DNA of 64,000 bases from Aequorivita sp. CIP111184 (GCF_900489465.1 NZ_UEFQ01000016.1:266435-330434); one strand, 5' to 3'. Counted from the first letter of the stretch, positions 42,908-54,040 are shown. Notes: generated from the sequence alone by a model not told the origin. Program-made: numbers and translations.

Positions 42908-43450
42908 TTAAGGTTTTTTAAAGGGAATTTCTACGTAATGGTCGTCCCAACCTATCATCAAGATTGTTCCTTTGCTGTCTGTTTTAAAAATCATTGACAG
43001 CGATTCAATTGGTGCGGCCGCTTGTTCACATGGAACAGTAATTCTAGCAACATCTTTTTCTTTTTTATAGCTGAAAGCGCCCCAAACATTAGTGTCGCTA
43101 TTTACAATAATGGTCCAATTTTCTTCATCCGGAATTGTGTAAAGTGTATATGTTCCGGGTTTTAAAAGTGTATTTCCAAATTTTAAAGGGGTATAAATAG
43201 TTAATTCCGTAGCTTCATTAGCGCCAGTGCGCCATACTTCGCCATAAGGTACTAATCCTCCAAAAATATCACGACCTTTTTTCTGTGGGCGACTATAAAT
43301 AACTCTAGCCAAGGGTAAACTTTTTTTATCAACACGTGCCATAGAAAGATCCATTGGGGAGGAATCCATATCTGGAAAACTCTGTGCTTGTAAATTTTGA
43401 AAAGCCAAAGAAGAAAAAGCAATAAAAACTATTAAGATTATTTTTTTCAT
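42908..43450 (-). CDS. DUF2911 secreted protein
   Basis: 180 residues, ATG 43450. Signal peptide ends near residue 22 (F-Q-N-L-Q-A-Q). The mature part is the DUF2911 domain: Y-S-R-P-Q-K-K-G-R-D-I-F-G-G-L-V-P-Y-G-E-V-W-R-T-G-A-N-E-A-T near 48-78, then G-T-Y-T-L-Y-T-I-P near 97 and W-T-I-I-V-N. This uncharacterised family is common in Bacteroidota and often periplasmic. Function unknown. It is convergent with queE and faces the gyrB upstream region. Confidence 0.92.
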   Translation of the reverse strand: MKKIILIVFIAFSSLAFQNLQAQSFPDMDSSPMDLSMARVDKKSLPLARVIYSRPQKKGRDIFGGLVPYGEVWRTGANEATELTIYTPLKFGNTLLKPGTYTLYTIPDEENWTIIVNSDTNVWGAFSYKKEKDVARITVPCEQAAAPIESLSMIFKTDSKGTILMIGWDDHYVEIPFKKP

Positions 43451-45693
<2,243 letters not shown>

Positions 45694-45716
45694 GTTTCTC
45701 TAAATTATATTTAAAT

Positions 45717-45747
45717 TAAAGACTCTCTCCGCGGGAGTCTTTTTTTA
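45717..45747 (+). terminator. Intrinsic terminator of gyrB
   Basis: AAAGACTC (45718-45725) pairs with GAGTCTTT (45735-45742), followed by a T-run. It sits between gyrB and the TPR lipoprotein gene. Confidence 0.85.
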
Positions 45748-45758
45748 TTTTAATTTTA

Positions 45759-46619
45759 ATGAAAACCATTACTATGAAATTAATCTTAACTCTTAAATAT
45801 GCCTTTCTTCTTTTAATCGGACTATTTATTTCAGCCTGCCATTCAAAAGTAGAGAAGGTAAATATCCCAACGCATTCCTATACCGTTTTTGAAAAAGATT
45901 CAATTGTTGAAAATGTGATGCATTCGTTGCGGAATTACGGGCTCAATTCACAAAAAAGAAGAAACTTATTGGATACAGCTATTGCGAAGTATCCCACAAT
46001 TGCAGAATTCTACCAACAACGTGCAATGCCTTTATATAAACAGGATAAAGATGAATTGGGTTTTCCTTTTTTAAATAAAGCAGCCGAATTAAACCCTCAG
46101 AAATATTTGGATTATAAAGGCTTTATGGAATGTGTTTTTTCGAAAAATTACAAAGTGACAATCGCCGATTTTGAGAAATATATAAAACTGTTTGGCGAAG
46201 GATATGTAATGGATCACACATATTATTTTTATATCGGGATAAGTTATTTGCAGCTAAACGAATTTGAAAAAGCAAAAATTTATTTGAAAAAAAGCGTTGG
46301 CCAAATTGAGGAGAAAAGTGGTCGAGATTGGGTCCATCATTTAGATTTAATGTACTTGGGAATTGCAAATATGGAGTTGGATGATAATGAAAACGCTATA
46401 AAAGACTTTGATGAAGCCTTGTCTAAATATCCAAACTTCGGCGATGTAAAATATTACAAAGCGGGCTGTCTTTATAGATTGGGAAAAAAGGAAGAAGCAA
46501 TGAAATTGTTTAATGAAGCAAAAGAAGATATTTTAAAAGGCAATACAATCAATGAAGACAATGTAATTTATGAACACTATCCCTACCAAGTTCGGAAAGA
46601 ATGGTTCGGGGATCATTAA
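45759..46619 (+). CDS. TPR lipoprotein
   Basis: 286 residues, ATG 45759; ATG 45774 is equally plausible because it directly begins the lipoprotein signal (K-L-I-L-T-L..F-I-S-A-C). The mature part is mostly tetratricopeptide repeats: N-E-F-E-K-A-K-I-Y-L-K-K-S near 170, N-E-N-A-I-K-D-F-D-E-A-L-S-K-Y-P-N near 215, K-E-E-A-M-K-L-F-N-E-A-K near 250. It probably binds another envelope protein. No specific function. A terminator separates it from gyrB just upstream. Confidence 0.88.
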   Translation: MKTITMKLILTLKYAFLLLIGLFISACHSKVEKVNIPTHSYTVFEKDSIVENVMHSLRNYGLNSQKRRNLLDTAIAKYPTIAEFYQQRAMPLYKQDKDELGFPFLNKAAELNPQKYLDYKGFMECVFSKNYKVTIADFEKYIKLFGEGYVMDHTYYFYIGISYLQLNEFEKAKIYLKKSVGQIEEKSGRDWVHHLDLMYLGIANMELDDNENAIKDFDEALSKYPNFGDVKYYKAGCLYRLGKKEEAMKLFNEAKEDILKGNTINEDNVIYEHYPYQVRKEWFGDH

Positions 46620-46682
46620 TTTGTTCAAAATGATTATTTAGGTTTTTAACCCTTTATTATCATTATTTTAAGTAGATATTGG

Positions 46683-46690
46683 TACTTTTG
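46683..46690 (+). promoter_or_regulatory. Promoter -7 element of mdh
   Basis: TACTTTTG matches TAnnTTTG. It leaves a leader of about 78 nt that includes a small hairpin TTCCGA/TCGGAA (46731-46748). Confidence 0.55.
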
Positions 46691-46773
46691 TAGAACTTTT
46701 CAAGGGTTCTTGAAAGCTGATTAAAAACAATTCCGATTTTCGTCGGAAAAACTATAAACCATAAACATTTAAT

Positions 46774-47700
46774 ATGAAAGTAACAGTTGTAGGAGCAGGT
46801 GCTGTGGGCGCAAGTTGCGCAGAGTACATTGCCATCAAGAATTTTGCAAGCGAAGTAGTTTTGTTGGACATTAAAGAAGGTTATGCCGAAGGAAAGGCAA
46901 TGGACCTAATGCAGACCGCTTCATTAAACGGTTTTGACACCAAAATAACTGGTGTAACCAACGATTATTCCAAAACTGCCGGAAGCGATATCTGTGTGAT
47001 AACTAGTGGAATTCCCCGTAAACCGGGAATGACCAGAGAGGAATTGATTGGCATAAACGCTGGAATTGTAAAGGACGTTTCTTCAAATCTTGTAAAAAAT
47101 TCTCCTAATACTATTATAATCGTAGTGAGCAACCCGATGGATACCATGGCATACTTGGTTCATAAAACATCAGGGTTAGATAAAAATAAAATCATCGGAA
47201 TGGGTGGAGCTTTGGATAGCGCTCGTTTTAAATACCGTTTAGCAGAAGCTTTGGACGCTCCAATAAGCGATGTGGACGGAATGGTAATCGGTGGACACAG
47301 CGATACCGGAATGGTGCCGTTGACCCGTTTGGCAACTCGAAATAGTGTTCCCGTATCTGCTTTTATTTCCGAACAAAGATTGGATCAAGTAATGGAAGAT
47401 ACCAAAGTTGGCGGAGCAACCCTTACAAAACTTTTGGGAACTTCGGCTTGGTACGCACCAGGCGCAGCAGTTTCATCCTTGGTTCAGGCAATTGCTTGCG
47501 ATCAAAAGAAAATGTTCCCTTGCTCCGTAATGCTTGATGGCGAATACGGATTGAAAGATATCTGTATTGGCGCTCCAGTTATTTTGGGCAGAAACGGTAT
47601 CGAAAAAATTGTGGAACTTGAATTGAACGATGCCGAAAAAGCACATATGAAAGAAAGTGCCGAAGGTGTTCGTAAAACAAATGATTTGCTTGAATTGTAA
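46774..47700 (+). CDS. mdh: Malate dehydrogenase (LDH-like type)
   Basis: 308 residues, ATG 46774. NAD site G-A-G-A-V-G-A-S (residues 7-14), the substrate Arg loop R-K-P-G-M-T-R-E-E (about 81-89), N-P-M-D near 119, and the catalytic His in G-G-H-S-D-T-G-M near 172. Arg81 and the following Met loop fit malate rather than lactate. It oxidises malate to oxaloacetate in the TCA cycle. A strong terminator follows the stop. Confidence 0.97.
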   Translation: MKVTVVGAGAVGASCAEYIAIKNFASEVVLLDIKEGYAEGKAMDLMQTASLNGFDTKITGVTNDYSKTAGSDICVITSGIPRKPGMTREELIGINAGIVKDVSSNLVKNSPNTIIIVVSNPMDTMAYLVHKTSGLDKNKIIGMGGALDSARFKYRLAEALDAPISDVDGMVIGGHSDTGMVPLTRLATRNSVPVSAFISEQRLDQVMEDTKVGGATLTKLLGTSAWYAPGAAVSSLVQAIACDQKKMFPCSVMLDGEYGLKDICIGAPVILGRNGIEKIVELELNDAEKAHMKESAEGVRKTNDLLEL

Positions 47701-47724
47701 TTTTAAGTGATAATTTATAGTAAA

Positions 47725-47755
47725 TAAAAAAGCCGGCAAATAGCCGGCTTTTTTA
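47725..47755. terminator. Bidirectional terminator between mdh and nrdJ
   Basis: GCCGGC (47732-47737) and GCCGGC (47743-47748), extended by A- and T-runs on both sides, form a GC-rich stem with an AAATA loop. It serves mdh (rightward) and nrdJ (leftward). Confidence 0.88.
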
Positions 47756-47793
47756 TTTAATAGATTATGTGAGTGAGAGGGCTGATTATAAAA

Positions 47794-50346
47794 CTATCCG
47801 CACTTCGAAGACCCACAATCCTTGCAAGTCAAGCAACCCTCTTGATAAATAAGCGAAGTGCTCTTGCAGTTTTCACATTTCTGTTTTCTGGCCTCAGTAC
47901 CATCTGCGACGTAACGCTTCAACGCACGAGCAACACCGTTTTTCCAAGTATTTATATTTTCACTGTCCAGCTGTAAACTATTAATTAGGTCTACCGCTTT
48001 TTCAATGGGCATTCCGTGGCGAAGCGTGCTTGAAATCAATTTTGCATAGTTCCAAAATTCTGGGTTAAATTTATGTGAAAGTCCTTCAATAGTGGTTTTG
48101 TAACCCCTTTTGTTTTTGTACTGAAAGTCATAGCGTGAAGTTCCGTCTTCGTTTCGATTTTTGATAATCACCCCGTCATTCACCCAGCGCGGAATCATAA
48201 TCCCATCTTCGTCATCAGCAAAACCAGTAAAAATTTCATAAGGTTTTCCATCAATCAAACCGATGAAGGCAATCCATTTATCTTTACTATTTTGAAAACG
48301 AACTACGTCTGCCTTTAAAATTTCCGGGCGTTTTGTTGGGAAAGCGGTCAGTGTTTCATTGTCTTCCTCTTTCTTTTCTTCATTTGAAATTAAAACTCCG
48401 GAACGTGAGCCATCTCGGTAAACAGTAACTCCTTTACAGCCTGCTTGCCAAGCTTCCAAATACAATTTCCCTACTAATTCCTCTGTAGCATCGTTTGGTA
48501 AATTAATGGTTACTGAGATTGAATGATCCACCCATTTTTGTACTGCTCCCTGCATTCTAACTTTGCTTAGCCAATCAACATCATTAGAGGTTGCTTTGTA
48601 ATAAGGCGATTTCTTTATAATCTTATTCAGCTCTTCCTGGCTGTAATTTTTATTGGTATCAATGCCATTCACTTCCATCCATTGCTTGAAACGGTGATGA
48701 AAAACTACATATTCTTCCCAACTGTCGCCCAATTCATCAACAAAATCAATGCGCGCGTTTTTATCGTTTGGGTTCACTTTTCTTCTTCTTTTGTAAACTG
48801 GCATAAAAACAGGCTCAATACCAGAAGATGTTTGTGTCATTAAACTGGTAGTGCCTGTTGGGGCAATAGTCAAAAGAGCGATATTTCTTCTGCCGTATTC
48901 AAGCATATCGTAATACAGTTTTTCATCGGCATCTTTTAGGCGAAGAATAAACGGATTGCTTTTTTCTCTTTCAGAATCAAAGATTTTAAAAGCCCCTCTT
49001 TCCTTTGCGGCATAAACTGAAGCGCGATATGTTTCAATTGCCATTTTTTTATGAATGTCAACTGAAAAATCGTTGCCTTCTTTACTGCCGTATTTTATTC
49101 CCAAAGCAGCAAGCATATCGCCTTCCGCGGTGATTCCAATTCCTGTTCTTCGGCCTTCTTCGGCTTTTCTTTGAATATTTTTCCAAAGATTTTTTTCAAC
49201 AGCTTTTATTTCGTCTCCTTGTGGATCTGCGTCTATTTTAGCAATTATTGCATCTATTTTTTCGAGTTCCAGATCAATTATATCGTCCATTATTTTTTGG
49301 GCAATACCAATGTGTTTTTTGAAAAGTTCAAAATTAAACTCGGCTTTATCAGTAAACGGATTTTCTACATAGGAAAACAAATTGATGGCCAACAATCGGC
49401 AAGAATCATAGGGGCAAAGTGGAATTTCGCCACATGGATTAGTTGAAACTGTTTTGTAGCCCAAATCTGCATAACAATCTGGCACACTCTCGTTAATGAT
49501 AGTATCCCAAAAAAGAATTCCAGGTTCGGCAGATTTCCATGCGTTGTGTACAATTTTTTTCCAAAGCTTTCCAGCTTCAATTTCTTTTGTATTCTTTGGG
49601 TTTTCGCTGAAAATAGGATATTTCTGTAAATAGTTTGTCCCGTCTTTCACGGCTTGCATAAAAGCATCGTCCATTCTCACTGAAACATTGGCTCCGGTAA
49701 CTTTACCCTGCTCCATTTTGGCATCTATAAAATCTTCGGAATCGGGGTGGTTTATTGATACCGAAAGCATCAAGGCTCCACGGCGGCCATCTTGCGCCAC
49801 TTCGCGAGTAGAGTTTGAGTAGCGCTCCATAAATGGAACAATTCCGGTTGAGGTTAACGCTGAGTTTTTTACAGGTGATCCTTTTGGCCGGATGTGTGAG
49901 AGATCGTGACCTACTCCACCGCGACGTTTCATTAATTGTACTTGCTCTTGGTCTATTTTCATAATTCCGCCATAGGAATCTGAGTCGCCATCATTACCAA
50001 TTACGAAACAGTTGGAAAGCGAAGCAATCTGGTATGGGTTACCGATACCTGCCATTGGGCTTCCTTGTGGTACAATGTATTTGAAGCCTTTTATTGCTTC
50101 AAAAACTTCCTCTTCAGTCAAAGGATTTTCATAGCGTTGTTCAATTCTCGCTATTTCTTTTGCAATTCGGCGGTGCATATCGTCCGGAGTTTTTTCGTAA
50201 ATATTGCCTTCAGAATCTTTGAGAGCATACTTATTCACCCAAACGCGGGCAGCAAGATCATCGCCATTAAAGTATTCAACAGAGGAGCTAAAAGCTTCTT
50301 CCTGAGTGTAAGTTTTTGGGTTAGAGATGACTGTCTTTACTTGCAT
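47794..50346 (-). CDS. nrdJ: B12-dependent ribonucleotide reductase, class II
   Basis: 850 residues from ATG 50346; the frame extends to a TTG (50418) but the extra 24 residues are not needed. Signatures: S-N-C-F-V-I near 108, the loop T-N-P-C-G-E-I-P-L-C-P near 306 (class II radical Cys and substrate site), A-P-T-G-T-T-S-L near 495, and a C-terminal zinc-finger-like C-E-N-C-K-S-T-S..C-L-T-C-K-D-C-G (from about 827) that mediates thioredoxin-type reduction. It makes deoxyribonucleotides using adenosylcobalamin, under both aerobic and anaerobic conditions. This makes the cell dependent on B12 for DNA synthesis unless another NrdA/B is elsewhere. Confidence 0.96.
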   Translation of the reverse strand: MQVKTVISNPKTYTQEEAFSSSVEYFNGDDLAARVWVNKYALKDSEGNIYEKTPDDMHRRIAKEIARIEQRYENPLTEEEVFEAIKGFKYIVPQGSPMAGIGNPYQIASLSNCFVIGNDGDSDSYGGIMKIDQEQVQLMKRRGGVGHDLSHIRPKGSPVKNSALTSTGIVPFMERYSNSTREVAQDGRRGALMLSVSINHPDSEDFIDAKMEQGKVTGANVSVRMDDAFMQAVKDGTNYLQKYPIFSENPKNTKEIEAGKLWKKIVHNAWKSAEPGILFWDTIINESVPDCYADLGYKTVSTNPCGEIPLCPYDSCRLLAINLFSYVENPFTDKAEFNFELFKKHIGIAQKIMDDIIDLELEKIDAIIAKIDADPQGDEIKAVEKNLWKNIQRKAEEGRRTGIGITAEGDMLAALGIKYGSKEGNDFSVDIHKKMAIETYRASVYAAKERGAFKIFDSEREKSNPFILRLKDADEKLYYDMLEYGRRNIALLTIAPTGTTSLMTQTSSGIEPVFMPVYKRRRKVNPNDKNARIDFVDELGDSWEEYVVFHHRFKQWMEVNGIDTNKNYSQEELNKIIKKSPYYKATSNDVDWLSKVRMQGAVQKWVDHSISVTINLPNDATEELVGKLYLEAWQAGCKGVTVYRDGSRSGVLISNEEKKEEDNETLTAFPTKRPEILKADVVRFQNSKDKWIAFIGLIDGKPYEIFTGFADDEDGIMIPRWVNDGVIIKNRNEDGTSRYDFQYKNKRGYKTTIEGLSHKFNPEFWNYAKLISSTLRHGMPIEKAVDLINSLQLDSENINTWKNGVARALKRYVADGTEARKQKCENCKSTSLIYQEGCLTCKDCGSSKCG

Positions 50347-50597
50347 ATTTTTATAAAATTTTGATTGTTTTAATTTCGTATTTAAAGTAGGTAAATATAA
50401 CCAATTAGTAACGTCCAATTAATATTATAAATTTAAAGTTGTCAAGAAATAGGTGTTAATATATTAATATTCAATTGTATAAGAATTTATCAACACAGTA
50501 AAGTTGACAAATTTTGAAAATATATTCTAATTATTCGAATATTTTAAATTTAGATTAATATATGATGAAAATCATTCTTCTAAGTTCATTATGAATG

Positions 50598-50605
50598 TAT
50601 CTTTG
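50598..50605 (+). promoter_or_regulatory. Promoter -7 element of the metal-uptake-like locus
   Basis: TATCTTTG matches TAnnTTTG. It overlaps the first possible ATG (50595), so translation must start later, at GTG 50610 (near-leaderless) or beyond. Confidence 0.5.
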
Positions 50606-50609
50606 CCAG

Positions 50610-50987
50610 GTGAAAAATGCAATTCTCATTGTCGCTTCCTTAATAATGCTCACAAAACCTATGTGGCCGGTTGTTGATTATGTAATAAATTATGATTATA
50701 TAGTAAACGTGCTTTGCGTGAACAAAGACAAACCAGAAATGCATTGTAATGGAAAGTGCCATTTAACAAAAGAATTGGCAAAGGAGGCTGGGGCAGAGGA
50801 TAAAAATCCGTTCAGCAGCAAAACTTCAAAAACCGAGATTCCGCAGTTTATTATTTCAGAAAATATAAATGAATATGTTTTTATTTCCAAAATAGAAATC
50901 AATTCTATAGAGAATATTGGGTATAACCCAAATTTGAATTCTTCTCTTTTTACTTCAAAAATTCTGCATCCGCCACGTTTTGTATAA
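50610..50987 (+). CDS. Small envelope protein with Cys/His motif
   Basis: 125 residues from GTG 50610; an in-frame ATG at 50595 overlaps the -7 element, and family members usually begin M-K-N. An N-terminal hydrophobic segment (about residues 4-25) is followed by Y-V-I-N-Y-D-Y-I-V-N-V-L-C-V-N-K-D-K-P-E and M-H-C-N-G-K-C-H-L-T-K-E-L near residue 47-60. Three Cys and two His in 20 residues suggest metal or redox function. The same combination before a TonB receptor occurs in other Bacteroidota (recalled, not searched). Function unassigned. Confidence 0.8.
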   Translation: MKNAILIVASLIMLTKPMWPVVDYVINYDYIVNVLCVNKDKPEMHCNGKCHLTKELAKEAGAEDKNPFSSKTSKTEIPQFIISENINEYVFISKIEINSIENIGYNPNLNSSLFTSKILHPPRFV

Positions 50988-51069
50988 TTTATAGTTCAGG
51001 TTTATTTTGAAATTTCTACAGGAAATTTTAAGATGACTATTCTTAATAAATTATCAAAACTATTATTAA

Positions 51070-53109
51070 ATGAAAGCATTTATAAGTGTATTTCCTTCAA
51101 GCGGAATACTTATGGGCTGTCTTTGGTGCACAATATTTTGCGGAATTTTTACATCGCAAATCTATGCCCAAGAAACACCCGTTGATAGTCTAAAATTAAT
51201 CCAACTAAATGAGGTTATTGTAATCTCGGCGGGCAAACAATTAGACCATCAAAAACAACGAAAACCGTTATCCACGCTCGACGAATTTTTGGAATCATCG
51301 CGCAGTATCAATATGGTGAAACGAGGCGCCTATGCGTGGGAGCCAACGATGAACGATATGGCTTCGGAACGTTTGGCCATCACCATTGATGGGATGCAGA
51401 TTTTCGGCGCGTGTACCGATAAAATGGATCCAATAACTTCATATGTTGACGTGTCAAATCTTTCGGAAGCACAGATTGGCTCTGGCCAACAAGGTGCTGC
51501 CTTTGGAAATACCATTGGCGGGGGCATCAACTTGAAACTGGACAAAAGCAATTTTAAACCCACCGGATGGAACGGATCTTTGGAAAGTGCTTTTGAAAGT
51601 AACAATGCAATGCGCGTTTTTGGAGGCGAACTGAATTATTCCGATGAAAAATTCTATTTGAATACCGATGCAATTTATCGTAAGGCTGATAATTACTATG
51701 CTGGAGGTGATAAAGAAGTAAATTTTTCGCAATTTGAAAAATATAATTTCTCTGTCAATTCTGGCTATAAATTGACCGCGGACAAATCTATTTCTGCTAC
51801 CTTAATATATGATGAAGCGAACGATGTGGGTTATCCAGCCTTAACAATGGACGTTTCCTTGGCGCGGGCGGTAATCGGTTCGGTGAGTTTTAATCAGGAT
51901 ACTTTGTTGGGCAATTTTACCAATTGGGAATCCAAAGTGTATTATAATAACATTAAGCATATAATGGATGACACCAAGCGTCCCGATGTATTGATACATA
52001 TGGATATGCCGGGCTGGAGTGAAACTGCTGGGTTTTATTCGCAACTGAATTTCAACAAAGAAAAGAATCATTTCTTTTTCAAGATGGATGGGTTTTATAA
52101 TAAGAGTTATGCTGAAATGACAATGTACCCAACCAACAGCAACGAGCCGTTGATGTTTATGTTAACGTGGCCAGATGTGCGCACCAAAGACGTTGGTTTT
52201 TATGCCGAAGATCACATTTCATTTGAAAAATCTTCGTTAAAACTTTCAACGCGTTTGGCTTACCATTCAAATACAGTGGCAGATGATTTTGGGTTGAATA
52301 GCTTAAAAATTTTCTATCCCGAAATGGATAAGACAAATACCCGTTTTTTGAAAAGCTTTTCGGCACAATATCACAAAATGCTGAATGATTTTCACTTAAA
52401 CGGTGGTCTTTCGTATGGCGAACGCGCGCCTTCGGTTTCGGAAGGGTATGGATTTTATCTGTTCAATAGTTTTGATAACCATGATTATATTGGCGACCCA
52501 GACCTTAACACCGAAAGTTCTGCAGATGCCAACCTTTCGGTAACCTATAAAAAACCAATTTTTGAAATTACTGCTGGGGCAAATTATTTCCATATTTTCA
52601 ATTATATAATTGGAGTGGTGGATAATTCGCTCAGCACGATGACCATTGGTGCCGATGGAGTAAAAATTTATACCAATCTTGATTATGCGCAGCTTTTTAA
52701 TGCTTCACTCTCGGGAAGGTATAATATTTCAAATGCTTTTAAATTGATGAGTCAGATTTCGTATCATCGCGGCATTGATGAAGGGGGTGAAAATTTACCG
52801 CTTATAAGTCCTCTCTCATATAGAAGTGGGCTCGATTTCTATAAAAACCAATATTCCGCATCGCTTTCTGTTGAAGGTGCTGGGGAGCAAACTAATTACA
52901 ATCCTGCTTATGGCGAAACAAAAACCGCAGCTTACGCCACGCTTTCGGCAAGTTTCGGCAAGCGTTTCTTTATAAATGAAAATGACCTTTTCGTAAAAGC
53001 TGGAATTGAAAATATTCTTGACACTAATTATTCGTCCTATACCGATTGGAACAACATTCCCCGGATGGGCAGAAACTTTTATTTAACCGTTTCTTATTCA
53101 GTAAATTAA
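51070..53109 (+). CDS. TonB-dependent outer-membrane receptor, OprC/NosA-like (probable copper)
   Basis: 679 residues, ATG 51070, signal peptide about residues 1-33 (ending Q-I-Y-A-Q). The plug domain starts at about 45 (L-N-E-V-I-V-I-S-A-G-K) and includes T-I-D-G-M-Q-I-F-G-A-C115-T-D-K-M119-D-P. The C-x3-M-D-P wording is like the OprC-type Cu-binding site. A later H310-M-D-M313 lies in the first third of the barrel. The C-terminus ends N-F-Y-L-T-V-S-Y-S-V-N, an aromatic-ended barrel strand. There is no N-terminal carboxypeptidase-like domain, so it is not a SusC protein. Copper is favoured; B12 or another ligand cannot be excluded. Confidence 0.85.
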   Translation: MKAFISVFPSSGILMGCLWCTIFCGIFTSQIYAQETPVDSLKLIQLNEVIVISAGKQLDHQKQRKPLSTLDEFLESSRSINMVKRGAYAWEPTMNDMASERLAITIDGMQIFGACTDKMDPITSYVDVSNLSEAQIGSGQQGAAFGNTIGGGINLKLDKSNFKPTGWNGSLESAFESNNAMRVFGGELNYSDEKFYLNTDAIYRKADNYYAGGDKEVNFSQFEKYNFSVNSGYKLTADKSISATLIYDEANDVGYPALTMDVSLARAVIGSVSFNQDTLLGNFTNWESKVYYNNIKHIMDDTKRPDVLIHMDMPGWSETAGFYSQLNFNKEKNHFFFKMDGFYNKSYAEMTMYPTNSNEPLMFMLTWPDVRTKDVGFYAEDHISFEKSSLKLSTRLAYHSNTVADDFGLNSLKIFYPEMDKTNTRFLKSFSAQYHKMLNDFHLNGGLSYGERAPSVSEGYGFYLFNSFDNHDYIGDPDLNTESSADANLSVTYKKPIFEITAGANYFHIFNYIIGVVDNSLSTMTIGADGVKIYTNLDYAQLFNASLSGRYNISNAFKLMSQISYHRGIDEGGENLPLISPLSYRSGLDFYKNQYSASLSVEGAGEQTNYNPAYGETKTAAYATLSASFGKRFFINENDLFVKAGIENILDTNYSSYTDWNNIPRMGRNFYLTVSYSVN

Positions 53110-53126
53110 TTTCTAAAAATAACAAT

Positions 53127-53981
53127 ATGAAAACACTAAAATATATTTTCGCAATACTAATTCTTTCAATCTCTTTCGTAAGTTGTTCCGAGGACAATGA
53201 CGAAACCTCAATGGAAACTAATCCTGTGGAAGGTCTGAACAAAATTTATGAATTTCCTTCAGCGGATCATTCTGTAGAAATCTATTCGGAAAAAACTGCA
53301 TTGGAAGTGGGTTACAATGAAATTTCAATCAGAATAAAAGATATGGCTAGTAGCAAATATGTTACGAATGCCGAAGCAACTTGGATGCCAATGATGCATA
53401 TGGAAACATTGGAACATTCCGCGCCACACAGTATGTTGAGTAATTCTGAAGAGGGCTCAGTTTATAAAGGATATATCGTTTTTCAGATGCCCGGTAACGC
53501 TACAGAATATTGGGACGTTACGCTAAACTATAATTTAAATGGTCAAGCAATGACAGAAACTCACCGTGTTTCTGTAGCCCAACCAGCAGATGGCCTTAAT
53601 AAAGTACAAGTTTTTATGGGAAGCGACGATAACAGATATGTTATGGCCTATGTAAATCCTAAAGAACCGCAGGTAGCAATCAACGATTTTCAGGCGGTGC
53701 TTTACAAAATGGAAAATATGATGACTTTTTCAATTGTAGAAAATTTTAAAATCACTGTCGATCCAAGAATGCCGGGAATGGGCAACCACAGTTCGCCAAA
53801 TAATCAGGATTTAACCTATAATGCAGCGACCAAAATGTACAATGGTAAGTTGTCTTTAACGATGACCGGTTACTGGAAAATAAATTTAAAACTTTTGAGT
53901 GCAAGTGGCGATGTTTTGAAAGGTGAGGATGTAACAGAATTAAATCCAGAGAGTAGCCTTTATTTTGAATTGGAGTTTTAA
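53127..53981 (+). CDS. Met/His-rich lipoprotein with two YtkA/FixH-like domains
   Basis: 284 residues from ATG 53127. The longer frame starts inside the receptor gene and lacks a signal at its end, so this start is chosen for its lipobox (S-I-S-F-V-S-C20). It has two similar beta domains. The first carries M-P-M-M-H-M-E-T-L-E-H-S-A-P-H-S-M (residues 87-103), a cluster of 5 Met and 3 His, and the second R-M-P-G-M-G-N-H near 215. This is the composition of Cu(I)-binding loops. It follows the receptor by 17 bp, in the same operon, and may be the partner lipoprotein that hands metal to or from it. Confidence 0.82.
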   Translation: MKTLKYIFAILILSISFVSCSEDNDETSMETNPVEGLNKIYEFPSADHSVEIYSEKTALEVGYNEISIRIKDMASSKYVTNAEATWMPMMHMETLEHSAPHSMLSNSEEGSVYKGYIVFQMPGNATEYWDVTLNYNLNGQAMTETHRVSVAQPADGLNKVQVFMGSDDNRYVMAYVNPKEPQVAINDFQAVLYKMENMMTFSIVENFKITVDPRMPGMGNHSSPNNQDLTYNAATKMYNGKLSLTMTGYWKINLKLLSASGDVLKGEDVTELNPESSLYFELEF

Positions 53982-54008
53982 TTTCAGGAGGTTAATGGTA
54001 TAATGTTT

Positions 54009-54040
54009 AAAGACTGTAGCAATACAGTCTTTATTTTTTT
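54009..54040 (+). terminator. Terminator of the metal-uptake locus
   Basis: AAAGACTGTA (54009-54018) pairs with TACAGTCTTT (54023-54032) around GCAA, followed by a T-run. The next promoter's -7 element begins at its last base. Confidence 0.88.

Noticed and set aside
50347..50594. Cobalamin riboswitch before the TonB receptor locus or nrdJ
   Set aside because: No B12-box-like conserved core or long paired stems were seen in this AT-rich spacer.
53046..53126. Longer start of the Met/His-rich lipoprotein overlapping the receptor gene
   Set aside because: It lacks a signal peptide at the N-terminus, whereas the ATG at 53127 directly begins a lipobox signal.
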